A stretch of DNA of 64,000 nt from CAZCVI01 sp964502145 (GTDB taxonomy: Bacteria; Acidobacteriota; Aminicenantia; UBA2199): assembly GCA_964502145.1 (NCBI GenBank), contig CAZCVI010000021.1:1-64000 (forward strand), given 5' to 3'. Made by a program: the position numbers and the translations under genes. Of the stretch, positions 53,110 through 61,040 are shown piece after piece (position 1 is the first letter of the stretch; every line of letters starts with the position of its first letter). The notes beneath the pieces were generated by a model that had not been told where the DNA came from, made no database searches, and saw only the letters and a list, made by a program, of their open reading frames with translations.

Positions 53110-56049
53110 TTATCTGCCCACCAATATGAAACCACTCCAGTATTTGGGGAATGCGGTGAAGGGATTTTTAAGAAGCTCTAGTTTCGCTTGCCTGAGCGCT
53201 TTACTGAAAGGACGACCATTCAGAATGTTGCGATAAAATGCAATCATCAACTGACTGGTACTGCGATCCTCCACTTTCCATAAGGAAAAAACAATGTTAC
53301 GAATACCGGCATAAAAAAAACCTCGGTTCAATGCCATCATCCCTTCCCCTTTAATGAGCTTCCCTACTCCACTTTCACAACTACTTAATACGATCAACTC
53401 CGCATTCAAATTGAGATTGTATATTTCACCGGAATATAAGATTCCATCATGAACCTGAGACTCGGTCTGGCTTTTGGGAGTCGAAGCAAATACTAAACCG
53501 GCTAATTTGGGTTCGCCTTTATCTTCTAAACTATGGGTGGCGATATGAATCAAATTGTAGCCGGTTTTATCCAGGGTTTTAAAGGCCTTTTCTGTGGCTT
53601 CCTGGCAAAAATAACCCAAGGCACGCTTATGATGCTCATTAAATAACGAAATGATGGCTTGCAACTCCTCCTCGGAAGCGGGAAGCTGCGAAACCAACGG
53701 CTCTGTATCAGACATGGTGTTTCTGAGGTTGCTGGAAATCTCCGTGGACCCCTTTATTTTCTGGGTCATACTGGTCAGAATGTACCCAGCACGATTATGC
53801 ACGCCAAATACGGGGGCAAAACCTAGAAAAGCAGGACTCTCTTGGGTACGACTACCCTCCTGACTATAATGCCGCAAACCGGCAGAATAATGATATACAA
53901 AATCATAATGCTTGATCAAATAATCCACGTTTTGCAGGCTTGTGTCGTCCGCTTTGTTAGTGACGCTTGGTTCTGGAGCCAAGGATTCAATCGGAACATA
54001 ATACAAACTGCTGTCAGGAATAATAATCAGTTTAGACTTACCTGCCAGTAACCGCTGCACGGGCGCAAAAATTAGCGCGTACAATTTTACATTCAAACCA
54101 AGAAACGTTTTGTCCTCAATTTTTTTGATTGAACGGTAATAATCGGCCACGAGTTGATTTAAATCGTCTTCCAACGGGACGGATTCGACGTGCAGTGCGT
54201 GGCGGGTGAGCACGAAAATGTGCAGGATACTTTCGCCGATAAAGTATTCTAGCAACGCCTCGTCATTGTCCAACGAGAGCTGGAGGTCTTTGATTTGAAC
54301 GGCCAAGGGATTGTATTTTAGGTCGTAGTATTTCTTATAGTTTTTCTCGAAATCGCTGATTAATAGCCGGTAATCGTTGAGGAGAGTATAATAACGGTCT
54401 TCAAGGATTTTTATTTTATTTTTATCGCCATTTTCTTTTTCCTGGTACTCTTTTTCTAAAAGCGTATCATAATGGGTCAGTTCGTTTTTCAGGTCCATTT
54501 CTTTTTGTAAAAGGGCAGCGGGAATACCGGCGAAACGTCGGGCGCGCACCTCGGATAATGATTCGGCGAGAACAGCGGCTTTACTTTTTTCGGAGAATAT
54601 GAAAGCGGATTCTTTATACAGGGGGTCGTGGGTGATTTCAAAGAGAAACAGGGCGGTTTGAATGGCTTCGGCATACATGTCGTAAATTTTCTCGCTGAAC
54701 AAGAGCTTGTAACTCTCGGATTTGTAGCCACGGCGTATGGTATCGACGAGATTGGCTAAGAGTAAATAAATCTGGTGTGCGCTTTGGAGGTCTTCGACTC
54801 GTTCGGGTTGGCGCATATAGCGCATGCGCAAGGCTTTGGCTTTGGCTAACAAGACCTGGAGTAAAAAATTGGGGTTGGACACATTGGCCAAGGAGGGATT
54901 GGCGGAAAAACGCCGATCCTTAAAACCGGGCACCAAGGCTATCAAAGAATCCTGGAAATACAAGAGGGACTGACCCCACTGCTGCAATTGGAAGTACACT
55001 TTTCCCAATTGGAAATAGATATCGGCGGTATCGGCTTGAAACCCGGCTGTTTTTTCCTCTTTTATAGTGAGGGCGGTATTAAGTGCGGAAAGAGAATCGG
55101 TATAATCTCCTTTTAAACGAAGACAGATGCCGATATGCAAGTAGCTTTCGGCGACTTCGGCACTTTGATCGCCATAGGTATCGAGGCGAATGGTCAGGGA
55201 TTGGCGCAAAGCACGCAGGGCTTCTTCAAAGTTCCCTTCCAGGGCATACAGCATGCCTATTTGTTCATATATGCTGGCAAATATGGGGTTGCTGTTGCCG
55301 TATAATTTTTGATAGGCTTCGATAGAGCGGTTAAAATGGTCCCTGGCTTTTTGAAACTGGCCTTTTTTGAAGGAGGCGGGGTCTTTGTCGAGTAACCGGA
55401 ACTTCTTTTTCAGATCATCGGGCAGGCCGGCGTATTGGCGTAATTTGATAGCGTAGGATTTTTTATAATTATTTTCGGCTTCGGTGGCGCTTTGCATGTT
55501 CCAATAAACCAGTGCGATGCTGTTATAGGTTTTGGCTACTTCCCGGTGATTTTCGCCCAGAACTTCTAATTGAATGCCCAGTGCTTTTTGGTAGAGTTCG
55601 AGGGCTTGTTGGTATTGGTTGTCTCTGAGTTCTTTAAAAGCGAGGCGTTTGAAGCTTTTAGCGAGTTCGAGGGGTTGGTAGCCGAGGTGTTTTTGGGTGA
55701 GGTTTAAAGCGGAGTTCAGGTTTCCCAGGGCGCTTTGGTTGTCATCAAGGTTTTGGAAGTTTTCACCTACTTTGATATAGCAGGTAATTGCGGATGGCCA
55801 GTCGGCGTTTTTTTCATACAGTGCAATGGCTTTTTGATAGAAATAATTGGAGCTTTTAAATTGTCCGTCTTTGGCGAGTTTTTCGGCGTTGTTAATATAT
55901 AGGGTGCATTCTTGAAGTTGACGGGGTGGTTGGCGTGGTGGTTCTAAATGGGGGGTTGTATTGCGGCAGCCGAGGTTGGAAAGAACTAAGCAGACACAGA
56001 TTAGCAAGAGGGCTGGGAATTGTAAATGATATTTGGGACTGTGATGCAT
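53110..56049 (-). CDS. CHAT-domain protease with TPR repeats, lipoprotein
   Basis: A 979-residue protein. Lipobox NLGC (Cys28) on a hydrophobic signal, then many TPRs (about 40-400: YQKALELYQKALGIQLEVLG, KRLAFKELRDNQYQQALEL), a helical region, and a C-terminal CHAT peptidase domain (about 620-979). The catalytic His is in HIATHS (His839) and the Cys in LSSCESG (Cys891). CHAT is the caspase-like fold. Lipid anchor and TPRs suggest action in the envelope on a partner. The in-frame ATG at 56,142 gives a long unusual N-terminus. TTTACA/17/TATAAT directly before the ATG at 56,049 supports the shorter form. Confidence 0.9.
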   Translation of the reverse strand: MHHSPKYHLQFPALLLICVCLVLSNLGCRNTTPHLEPPRQPPRQLQECTLYINNAEKLAKDGQFKSSNYFYQKAIALYEKNADWPSAITCYIKVGENFQNLDDNQSALGNLNSALNLTQKHLGYQPLELAKSFKRLAFKELRDNQYQQALELYQKALGIQLEVLGENHREVAKTYNSIALVYWNMQSATEAENNYKKSYAIKLRQYAGLPDDLKKKFRLLDKDPASFKKGQFQKARDHFNRSIEAYQKLYGNSNPIFASIYEQIGMLYALEGNFEEALRALRQSLTIRLDTYGDQSAEVAESYLHIGICLRLKGDYTDSLSALNTALTIKEEKTAGFQADTADIYFQLGKVYFQLQQWGQSLLYFQDSLIALVPGFKDRRFSANPSLANVSNPNFLLQVLLAKAKALRMRYMRQPERVEDLQSAHQIYLLLANLVDTIRRGYKSESYKLLFSEKIYDMYAEAIQTALFLFEITHDPLYKESAFIFSEKSKAAVLAESLSEVRARRFAGIPAALLQKEMDLKNELTHYDTLLEKEYQEKENGDKNKIKILEDRYYTLLNDYRLLISDFEKNYKKYYDLKYNPLAVQIKDLQLSLDNDEALLEYFIGESILHIFVLTRHALHVESVPLEDDLNQLVADYYRSIKKIEDKTFLGLNVKLYALIFAPVQRLLAGKSKLIIIPDSSLYYVPIESLAPEPSVTNKADDTSLQNVDYLIKHYDFVYHYSAGLRHYSQEGSRTQESPAFLGFAPVFGVHNRAGYILTSMTQKIKGSTEISSNLRNTMSDTEPLVSQLPASEEELQAIISLFNEHHKRALGYFCQEATEKAFKTLDKTGYNLIHIATHSLEDKGEPKLAGLVFASTPKSQTESQVHDGILYSGEIYNLNLNAELIVLSSCESGVGKLIKGEGMMALNRGFFYAGIRNIVFSLWKVEDRSTSQLMIAFYRNILNGRPFSKALRQAKLELLKNPFTAFPKYWSGFILVGR

Positions 56050-56055
56050 GGCTTT

Positions 56056-56084
56056 ATTATACACCAGAATGGGGGGATTGTAAA
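56056..56084 (-). promoter_or_regulatory. Leaderless promoter of the CHAT gene
   Basis: Minus strand: TTTACA (56084-56079), 17-nt spacer, TATAAT (56061-56056), then 6 nt to the ATG. No RBS is seen. Confidence 0.7.
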
Positions 56085-56127
56085 AAATAAAATAGGGTAT
56101 TGGTGGGCAAAAAACGAGTGCAAAGGG

Positions 56128-56156
56128 TTGACATTGGGGCAAAAAAAGTATATATA
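56128..56156 (+). promoter_or_regulatory. Leaderless promoter of the nucleotidyltransferase gene
   Basis: TTGACA (56128-56133), 17-nt spacer, TATATA (56151-56156), then 6 nt to the ATG at 56,163. The two divergent leaderless promoters share a 113-bp gap. Confidence 0.7.
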
Positions 56157-56162
56157 ACTATT

Positions 56163-56531
56163 ATGAAGACTATAAACGTGATTGATAACAAGGAGTTTCT
56201 AACTATTCTGGCAGATGTCAAAGTTGAGGTGATCAAACTTTTTGGGGAGAAGTTGCAGCAATTGGTTTTATTTGGTTCTTATGCGCGTAATGAGCAGGAT
56301 TCTGAATCGGATGTGGATATTATGATTTTGGCTGAAGAGGGGGAGGATGAATTGCGGAAGAATCGTCCTTTGGTAGCGAATATTATTGCGGAATTATCCT
56401 TGAAGCATGAAAAATTGATCTCATTAACGCAGGTGCCGTATACGCGATACCACGAATATTTAGATATTCTGCCTTTTTATCGTAATGTCTATGATGAAGG
56501 TGTGGAGATTTATGGAAAAAAGACAGCTTGA
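56163..56531 (+). CDS. MNT-type nucleotidyltransferase
   Basis: A 122-residue protein with GS-x10-DxD (LFGSYARNEQDSESDVDIMI) and a typical helical start (EVIKLFGEKLQQLVL). An upstream in-frame ATG at 56,100 lies before the promoter, so the start at 56,163 is used. No HEPN gene directly follows (the next 350 bp is non-coding), so it is solitary or a broken pair. Confidence 0.85.
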   Translation: MKTINVIDNKEFLTILADVKVEVIKLFGEKLQQLVLFGSYARNEQDSESDVDIMILAEEGEDELRKNRPLVANIIAELSLKHEKLISLTQVPYTRYHEYLDILPFYRNVYDEGVEIYGKKTA

Positions 56532-56880
56532 TTTAGCCGGGTAAACGCTTGCAAATTTATTAATGAGATTGAGGAATATATGCAAGCAACTCTATCGAGT
56601 AAAAAAGTGGACCAAGAGAAAACCTAAGCTGTCGGCAAAAAAAACGAACAAATCAGCTTGCTGACTGTTTATTGTCTGACAAGCGCACTTGGATTCACCA
56701 TCAGATTCGTGAAAAAAAATGGACGATATGGACAGAGTGGACGATATGGACGATGTGGAGCAAAAACAAGAGCATTTTTTGTCCATTCGTCCACATTTTT
56801 ATTAGAATTTGGTGGTGAATCCAGGACTCGCGCCTTGTCAATCCATTTTTTATTTATTTTTCCAGAGGGTGGGAAAAGGG
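56532..56880. other. Repeat-bearing gap
   Basis: Holds the hairpin element at 56691-56822 and, just before it, GCTTGCTGACTGTTTATTGTCTGACAAGC (56656-56684), which recurs at 57668-57696. A short decayed HEPN-like frame could be sought in 56,532-56,600 (KFINEIEEYMQATLSSKK), but it is too short to call. Confidence 0.5.
56691..56822. repeat. Hairpin element with TIRs and TGGACGATA 9-mers
   Basis: GGATTCACCATCAGATTC (56691-56708) and GAATTTGGTGGTGAATCC (56805-56822) are imperfect inverted ends. The inside holds ATGGACGAT units at 9-bp spacing on the left and TCCATTCGTCCAC on the right. GTGAATCCAGG at the right end matches the end of the element at 6325-6507. Confidence 0.75.
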
Positions 56881-57270
56881 TTAGGGCAATTGGATCAGTG
56901 TTTCAATTTCTTCAAGAACATTTAATAAGTTGGGCGCCAATGAACCGACCACATTCTCTTCACTGCCTTGATGTTTATGATGGGGATAATTCGGAAGACC
57001 CAATTTTTTATGGTGCCCGGTATTATCGTACCGGAAAATCAACTGCTGGGAAGCATTACTATATTGATAAGCATACATCAGACGGTCCAAGGTTATTTCA
57101 ACGTCAACAAATTCCCGTATATGAAGTATCGACCCATCAATAAAATAAAGTTCACCACGGATAAAACCTTCATAACGTCCTCGCTTATCATAGGAAACCT
57201 TGGATAATTGAACGATAGGGGATGTTTCGAAAAACAACCGGACCTGTTGGAAATAATCTTCAACTCGCAA
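56881..57270 (-). CDS. TumE-like toxin (DUF6516)
   Basis: A 129-residue protein: YFQQVRLFFETSPIVQLSKV, RGRYEGFIRGELYFIDGSIL, HIREFVDVEI, and YAYQYSNASQQLIFRYDNTG then GHHKKLGLPNYPHHKHQG. This His-rich C-terminal stretch fits the TumE family. Members are toxins of a bacterial toxin-antitoxin system. It overlaps the upstream gene by about 11 bp, so it is coupled. Confidence 0.75.
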   Translation of the reverse strand: MRVEDYFQQVRLFFETSPIVQLSKVSYDKRGRYEGFIRGELYFIDGSILHIREFVDVEITLDRLMYAYQYSNASQQLIFRYDNTGHHKKLGLPNYPHHKHQGSEENVVGSLAPNLLNVLEEIETLIQLP

Positions 57271-57550
57271 AACTGATATTCCTTAATGTTTCGGCTTTCT
57301 CGTTCAAGCGTTCCATTAATCTGAATTCGCCAATCCATTCGATAGATTCCATCGTCTCTTCCCATTCATCATTTTCATAGGCAGTGATAAACGCTTGTGT
57401 GTTCAGATGGGATTGCTCCTCGAATTTTTTCAATCTCAATGCGGTTTGCCGTATCCCGGCTTCCACTAAGCGCAGTTCATTTTCCAATGCTGCTTCTACT
57501 ATCGGCTTTAATTGCCGTTTGGATTGAGAAACTATTTTTAATTCAACCAT
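57260..57550 (-). CDS. Putative antitoxin partner of the TumE-like protein
   Basis: A 96-residue helical protein (RQLKPIVEAALENELRLVEA, RLKKFEEQSHLNTQAFI, EDEWEETMESIEWIGEF-type end). No HTH is obvious, so the name TumA is not used. Its position directly upstream and overlapping with the toxin makes it the likely antitoxin. Promoter TTGAAA/17/TATATA at 57,598-57,570 gives a short leader. Confidence 0.6.
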   Translation of the reverse strand: MVELKIVSQSKRQLKPIVEAALENELRLVEAGIRQTALRLKKFEEQSHLNTQAFITAYENDEWEETMESIEWIGEFRLMERLNEKAETLRNISFAS

Positions 57551-57569
57551 TTTATTTCACCCGATTATG

Positions 57570-57598
57570 TATATAACATAAATAAAGCAAATTTTCAA
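57570..57598 (-). promoter_or_regulatory. Promoter of the TumE-like operon
   Basis: Minus strand: TTGAAA (57598-57593), 17-nt spacer, TATATA (57575-57570). Leader of about 13 nt with GGGTGAAATAAA before the ATG. Confidence 0.6.
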
Positions 57599-57794
57599 CC
57601 CCCCTTTTTATTAAAAAATCCACTTGTCCTCTTATCATTGGTCTGGCGGGTAGAAAAAAAACCAGTTTGCTGACTGTTTCTTGCTTGACAAGCACGAGAC
57701 TTCACTGCCAAGTGAATGGAAAGAGTGTGATGTATTTCAGATGACTCCTGTAACGACCACTTATTTTTAAAATAAACTCAAATGACTGGGACAA

Positions 57795-58085
57795 TGACAC
57801 GTTTCACCATTGCAAGTCATCATTTCACCCTTGCAAGTGATGATTGTACCCCTGCAAGTGATGATTGCACCCTTGCAAGTCATGATTGTACCACTGCAAA
57901 TGATGATTGTACCACTGCAAGTGATGATTGTACCGCTGCAAGTTGTGAATGTACCGCTGCAAATGATGATTGTACCGCTGCAAGTTGTGAATGTACCGCT
58001 GCAAGTGATGATTGTACCGCTGCAAGTTGTGATTGCACCGCTGCAAGTGATGATTGTACCACTGCAAATGATGATTGCACAGTGG
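57795..58085. repeat. 21-bp tandem array (CTGCAAGTGATGATTGTACCG unit)
   Basis: About 13-14 imperfect copies of a 21-bp unit in direct orientation. A length divisible by three and no stop keep at least five of six frames open (heptad units ASDDCTA or LQVMIVP), so frames there are not evidence of a gene. No RBS precedes any of them. Confidence 0.8.
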
Positions 58086-58309
58086 AAGGTCAAGAGTACA
58101 CCACAGAATCGACACATTGTTTGGAAACATAAAGGAATAGTCGGGCTGCTTTTGAGTAAAGTAACCTGGAAGGATGAGAGATCACTATGGTTTGCCAGTA
58201 AAAACAATATAATAGGGATAAAAGTAGAATGATTATTAGACAAAACAAAGCGGATGAAGCTTAATGTATAACGTCTGGCCCACAAATAGATGAAACAAAG
58301 AAAAAGATT

Positions 58310-58401
58310 GGCCCACGAATTACACGAATTAACACGGATTTATTGGAAAAAAAAGCGTTTATTTCCTTTTAATTCGTGCAAATTCGTGAAATTCGTGGGG
58401 G
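58310..58401. repeat. Hairpin of CACGAATT repeats
   Basis: GGCCCACGAATTACACGAATTAACACGG on the left and AATTCGTGCAAATTCGTGAAATTCGTGGG on the right pair to a long imperfect hairpin, followed by a T-run. This CACGAATT palindrome is common in environmental genomes. Confidence 0.75.
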
Positions 58402-58593
58402 TCTTTTTTTTTAATCCGCTTGGATTGTAGTTCCATAGCCTTCTATTGAGTGAACACTGCCGATGGGCGTGATATTTTTAAAAAAAGATACGTCTACCCT
58501 ATTGACAATAATTTTCTAATGAGTGACAATAAGCTTCTGTGGAATTGAAGAGTTAATATATTTCGGAATAAAGAAGGAAGAAGGTGCGGTGCA

Positions 58594-59199
58594 ATGAATG
58601 ATCTAGAAACAAAAGACGAGTTGGCACATCCAAAAGAAAAAAGGCGCAAAATATCCAGTTTTATTAAAGTCCTATTGGCTATTAATGTACTGGCATTGGC
58701 AATAATCTTTTATCAGCAATTTTTGATCAAAAAAATGACAGTTAAAAGAGATAACTATCAATCAAGAGTAGGCGATACTCTCCCTAAAATAGACCTGATC
58801 CGTATAGGTAAAAATGCCGGGAACTCAGTGGAGCCAATTGATTTTTCACAAGGCATGTTTGTCTTGCTCTTTTTTAAATCCAATTGCCTGTGTTCCAACA
58901 ACCATACCTCATGGAAAAATCTGGCCAGCTATTGGGGCACGAGAATCAAGGTACTTGGCATTCTCCCCACTGAACGCGAGGCCGCGGAGAAAATGCTGGA
59001 AAGTCGCCAGTTCACATTTGAGATATTTATCCCAAAAGAGTGGGTTACTTTTCGCCAACAGATGGGGATTGTTTCCAGCGAAGAACAAACGATTTTGGTC
59101 TTCCAAAACAAGGTTATCGCTATCAAACTGGGCACTTTAAGGGCTGAGGATTTGGCAGACATTTTTGCCTCAATCAAAACAAGGTTAAAAACGATATAA
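58594..59199 (+). CDS. Membrane-anchored redoxin-like protein, altered active site
   Basis: A 201-residue protein: charged N-terminus, transmembrane segment (about 27-46, VLLAINVLALAIIFY), then a redoxin-type fold (VGDTLPKIDLIRIG, GMFVLLFFKSNCLCSNNHTS, IKVLGILPTEREAAEKM, SEEQTILVFQNKVIAIKLG). The CxxC of the paralogue at 48,299 is here C-L-C, so ordinary thiol-disulfide exchange is doubtful. Upstream of a propeller and a Cys-rich peptide gene as in the first module. AAGAAGGTGCGG precedes the ATG. Confidence 0.65.
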   Translation: MNDLETKDELAHPKEKRRKISSFIKVLLAINVLALAIIFYQQFLIKKMTVKRDNYQSRVGDTLPKIDLIRIGKNAGNSVEPIDFSQGMFVLLFFKSNCLCSNNHTSWKNLASYWGTRIKVLGILPTEREAAEKMLESRQFTFEIFIPKEWVTFRQQMGIVSSEEQTILVFQNKVIAIKLGTLRAEDLADIFASIKTRLKTI

Positions 59200-59225
59200 T
59201 ATAAATATGAATCAAGGAGAAACGA

Positions 59226-60374
59226 ATGATGGATAACCCAAAAAAACGGCGCCAGATTCCTTTGGCATTTATCCTGTTATTGGTCCTGCCCTGTTTGATC
59301 TGGAGTCAGGAATTTATGGAACTACCAAAACCAAATTCATTTGTAAACAAAAATATCCCCCGTTCAAAATTGAGGGTGGTCAACGAAATACTTCCCGATT
59401 TCGACAAAAAATTATTTTTTGCTGTACCCTATCAGATGGCAGTTAATAAACAACACGAAATTTTTGTATTCGATATTAAATTAGGGAGCCTGTTTTTCTT
59501 TAATGATCAATGCGGGTATGTGAACCAGACACTTTCTCGTGGGCAAGGTCCGTTCCAAACCGCTTCCGTTGAGAATAATGATATCTATGCCGCTGGAGAT
59601 GGGACAGTTTATGTGCATGATGGCATGGGTGATCGGGTGATGCAATTCTCCAATACAGGCAAACCTATCAGAGAAAAAAGATTAAACCGCATCAACGCTG
59701 ACTTAAATGCATTTCGTCCGGTGGTTGATCGCGATGGCTCATTATTCACAATATCGTCTCACAATGGCATTGTGGATAAATACGATAAGAATTTCAAATT
59801 TGTACGCAGTTATCTCGACAAAAACCTGATGGATAAGTTTCTTTATTACCGCTCACCCTATGAAAAAATATTTAAGAAGTATAAGAAATTTTATGATAAC
59901 AAAATTTGGCTATTCCCTGATTCCTTTACTGTATTTTATGATGTCACTGTTAATAATCTGCTTTTTATCTATATAAGCAGGTCTTCTACTGCGTATATCT
60001 TCGATAAAGATAAGCTGGTGCGAAAGTTCGACGTGTTCCCTGATCTGCCATTATTACAATTCAAAGAAAAAACCATAAAAGCGAACAATGAAAGAAAAAA
60101 AAGGGGCATCCATGAGACCACCACAATGGATATGAGTATGTTTTTTTCATGCTTTTTAGATAAAGATGCGAATTACATTTATTTCCAAGCCAGTACTGCG
60201 GATAAAGAAAATTCACTTTATCAATATGATTTTAGTGGTCGACTCATTCGGATATATAGTAATTGTGATCATAGTGTTACTTTCAAAGCCAGAGTCAAAG
60301 ACAATTTCTATGGACTCTCTGTCATTGATATGCATCCAGTTATCTTCAAGATTGTCAAGGAGGAAAATAAATGA
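59226..60374 (+). CDS. 6-bladed beta-propeller protein, copy 2
   Basis: A 382-residue exported protein: signal peptide (about 12-28, LAFILLLVLPCLIW), then a propeller with HEIFVFDIKLGSLFFFN, SRGQGPFQTASVENN, DGTVYVHDGMGDRVMQFSN, RDGSLFTISSHNG. It is about 90 percent identical to copy 3 at 61,041 by eye, and only similar in architecture to 48,832. AAGGAG precedes the ATG. It overlaps the next gene by 4 bp. Confidence 0.85.
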   Translation: MMDNPKKRRQIPLAFILLLVLPCLIWSQEFMELPKPNSFVNKNIPRSKLRVVNEILPDFDKKLFFAVPYQMAVNKQHEIFVFDIKLGSLFFFNDQCGYVNQTLSRGQGPFQTASVENNDIYAAGDGTVYVHDGMGDRVMQFSNTGKPIREKRLNRINADLNAFRPVVDRDGSLFTISSHNGIVDKYDKNFKFVRSYLDKNLMDKFLYYRSPYEKIFKKYKKFYDNKIWLFPDSFTVFYDVTVNNLLFIYISRSSTAYIFDKDKLVRKFDVFPDLPLLQFKEKTIKANNERKKRGIHETTTMDMSMFFSCFLDKDANYIYFQASTADKENSLYQYDFSGRLIRIYSNCDHSVTFKARVKDNFYGLSVIDMHPVIFKIVKEENK

Positions 60375-60682
60375 ATAAATCGTCTTATGTGATTATCGCG
60401 GTTATTGTTATAACCATGACTATTTTATTTAGTGTACAACTGAGTCCCTTGCAACATGTTTACTGCAGGCCGTACTATGGTTTCTCTTGCGAGATGGAGG
60501 CATTTGAAACATGTTATGGAGGCGAGGTAATGGGGCATTGGTTGAGATGGTCCTATTGTGATGGCCCTTATACTTGTGTGGGCATGTATACTGTGAATTG
60601 TTACGTAGGAGACGAAAGTTGTAGGCTTGGTTTTATCTGTGATGACAGATCAAACACTGATTGTATAGCAAGGTCTAACTAG
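60371..60682 (+). CDS. Cys-rich secreted peptide, copy 2
   Basis: A 103-residue protein with a hydrophobic N-terminal segment (about 6-22). A mature region carries nine Cys (HVYC, FSCEMEAFETC, WSYCDGPYTC, TVNC, DESC, GFICDD, TDC). It starts within the propeller stop (ATGA). The pattern differs from copy 1 (ten Cys), so only the layout, not the spacing, is conserved. Confidence 0.7.
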   Translation: MNKSSYVIIAVIVITMTILFSVQLSPLQHVYCRPYYGFSCEMEAFETCYGGEVMGHWLRWSYCDGPYTCVGMYTVNCYVGDESCRLGFICDDRSNTDCIARSN

Positions 60683-61040
60683 CTACACCATCAGAACGCC
60701 AGGAGTAGGGGGTGATGAACCCCTACTCCATTCGGTCACCCTACTATTCCTTGTATTATTCCCTCCACGCATCAAGGGAGATACAAGGGCGCTAAAAAGA
60801 CGGTTATTTCCTTTCATTTCTGGCGTCTTTCTTTTCTCTGGCACTCATAGCGGCTATCAATAACTACAATGCCACTACGATGGGCGTGATATTTTTAAAA
60901 AAAATAAGCCTACCCTATTGACAATAACCTTTTAATGAGTGACAATAACCATTGTATGATTAAACAGTTACATTTTTTCTGGAATATGAATTGCATGGTT
61001 GAAAACGATATAATATAAATATGCATCAAGGAGAAAACGA
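60683..61040. other. Remnant region between modules 2 and 3
   Basis: 60815-60880 (GGCGTCTTTCTTTTCTCTGGC, CTATCAATAACTACAATGCC) matches parts of 62,440-62,680, the Cys-rich remnant and response regulator region. 60872-60958 repeats 58456-58545. 61003-61030 (TTGAAAACGATATAATATAAATATG) equals the end of the redoxin gene at 59,180-59,210. The redoxin gene of this third module was lost, leaving its last codons. Confidence 0.7.

Larger units (their letters stand above)
57551..58593. other. Gene-poor region with two repeats
   Basis: Holds a 21-bp array at 57795-58085 and a hairpin at 58310-58401. 57668-57696 repeats the sequence at 56656-56684. 58456-58545 (GATGGGCGTGATATTTTTAAAAAA, TCTACCCTATTGACAATAA, AATGAGTGACAATAA) recurs at 60,872-60,958 as the upstream part of the next duplicated module. 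Open frames in 57,767-58,285 come from the array. Confidence 0.6.

Noticed and set aside
57767..58285. Coding genes in several frames
   Set aside because: All open frames are a result of the 21-bp repeat; no RBS or promoter fits and no family is matched.
58310..58401. Riboswitch or regulatory RNA
   Set aside because: It is a simple CACGAATT palindrome known as a dispersed repeat and has no conserved core.
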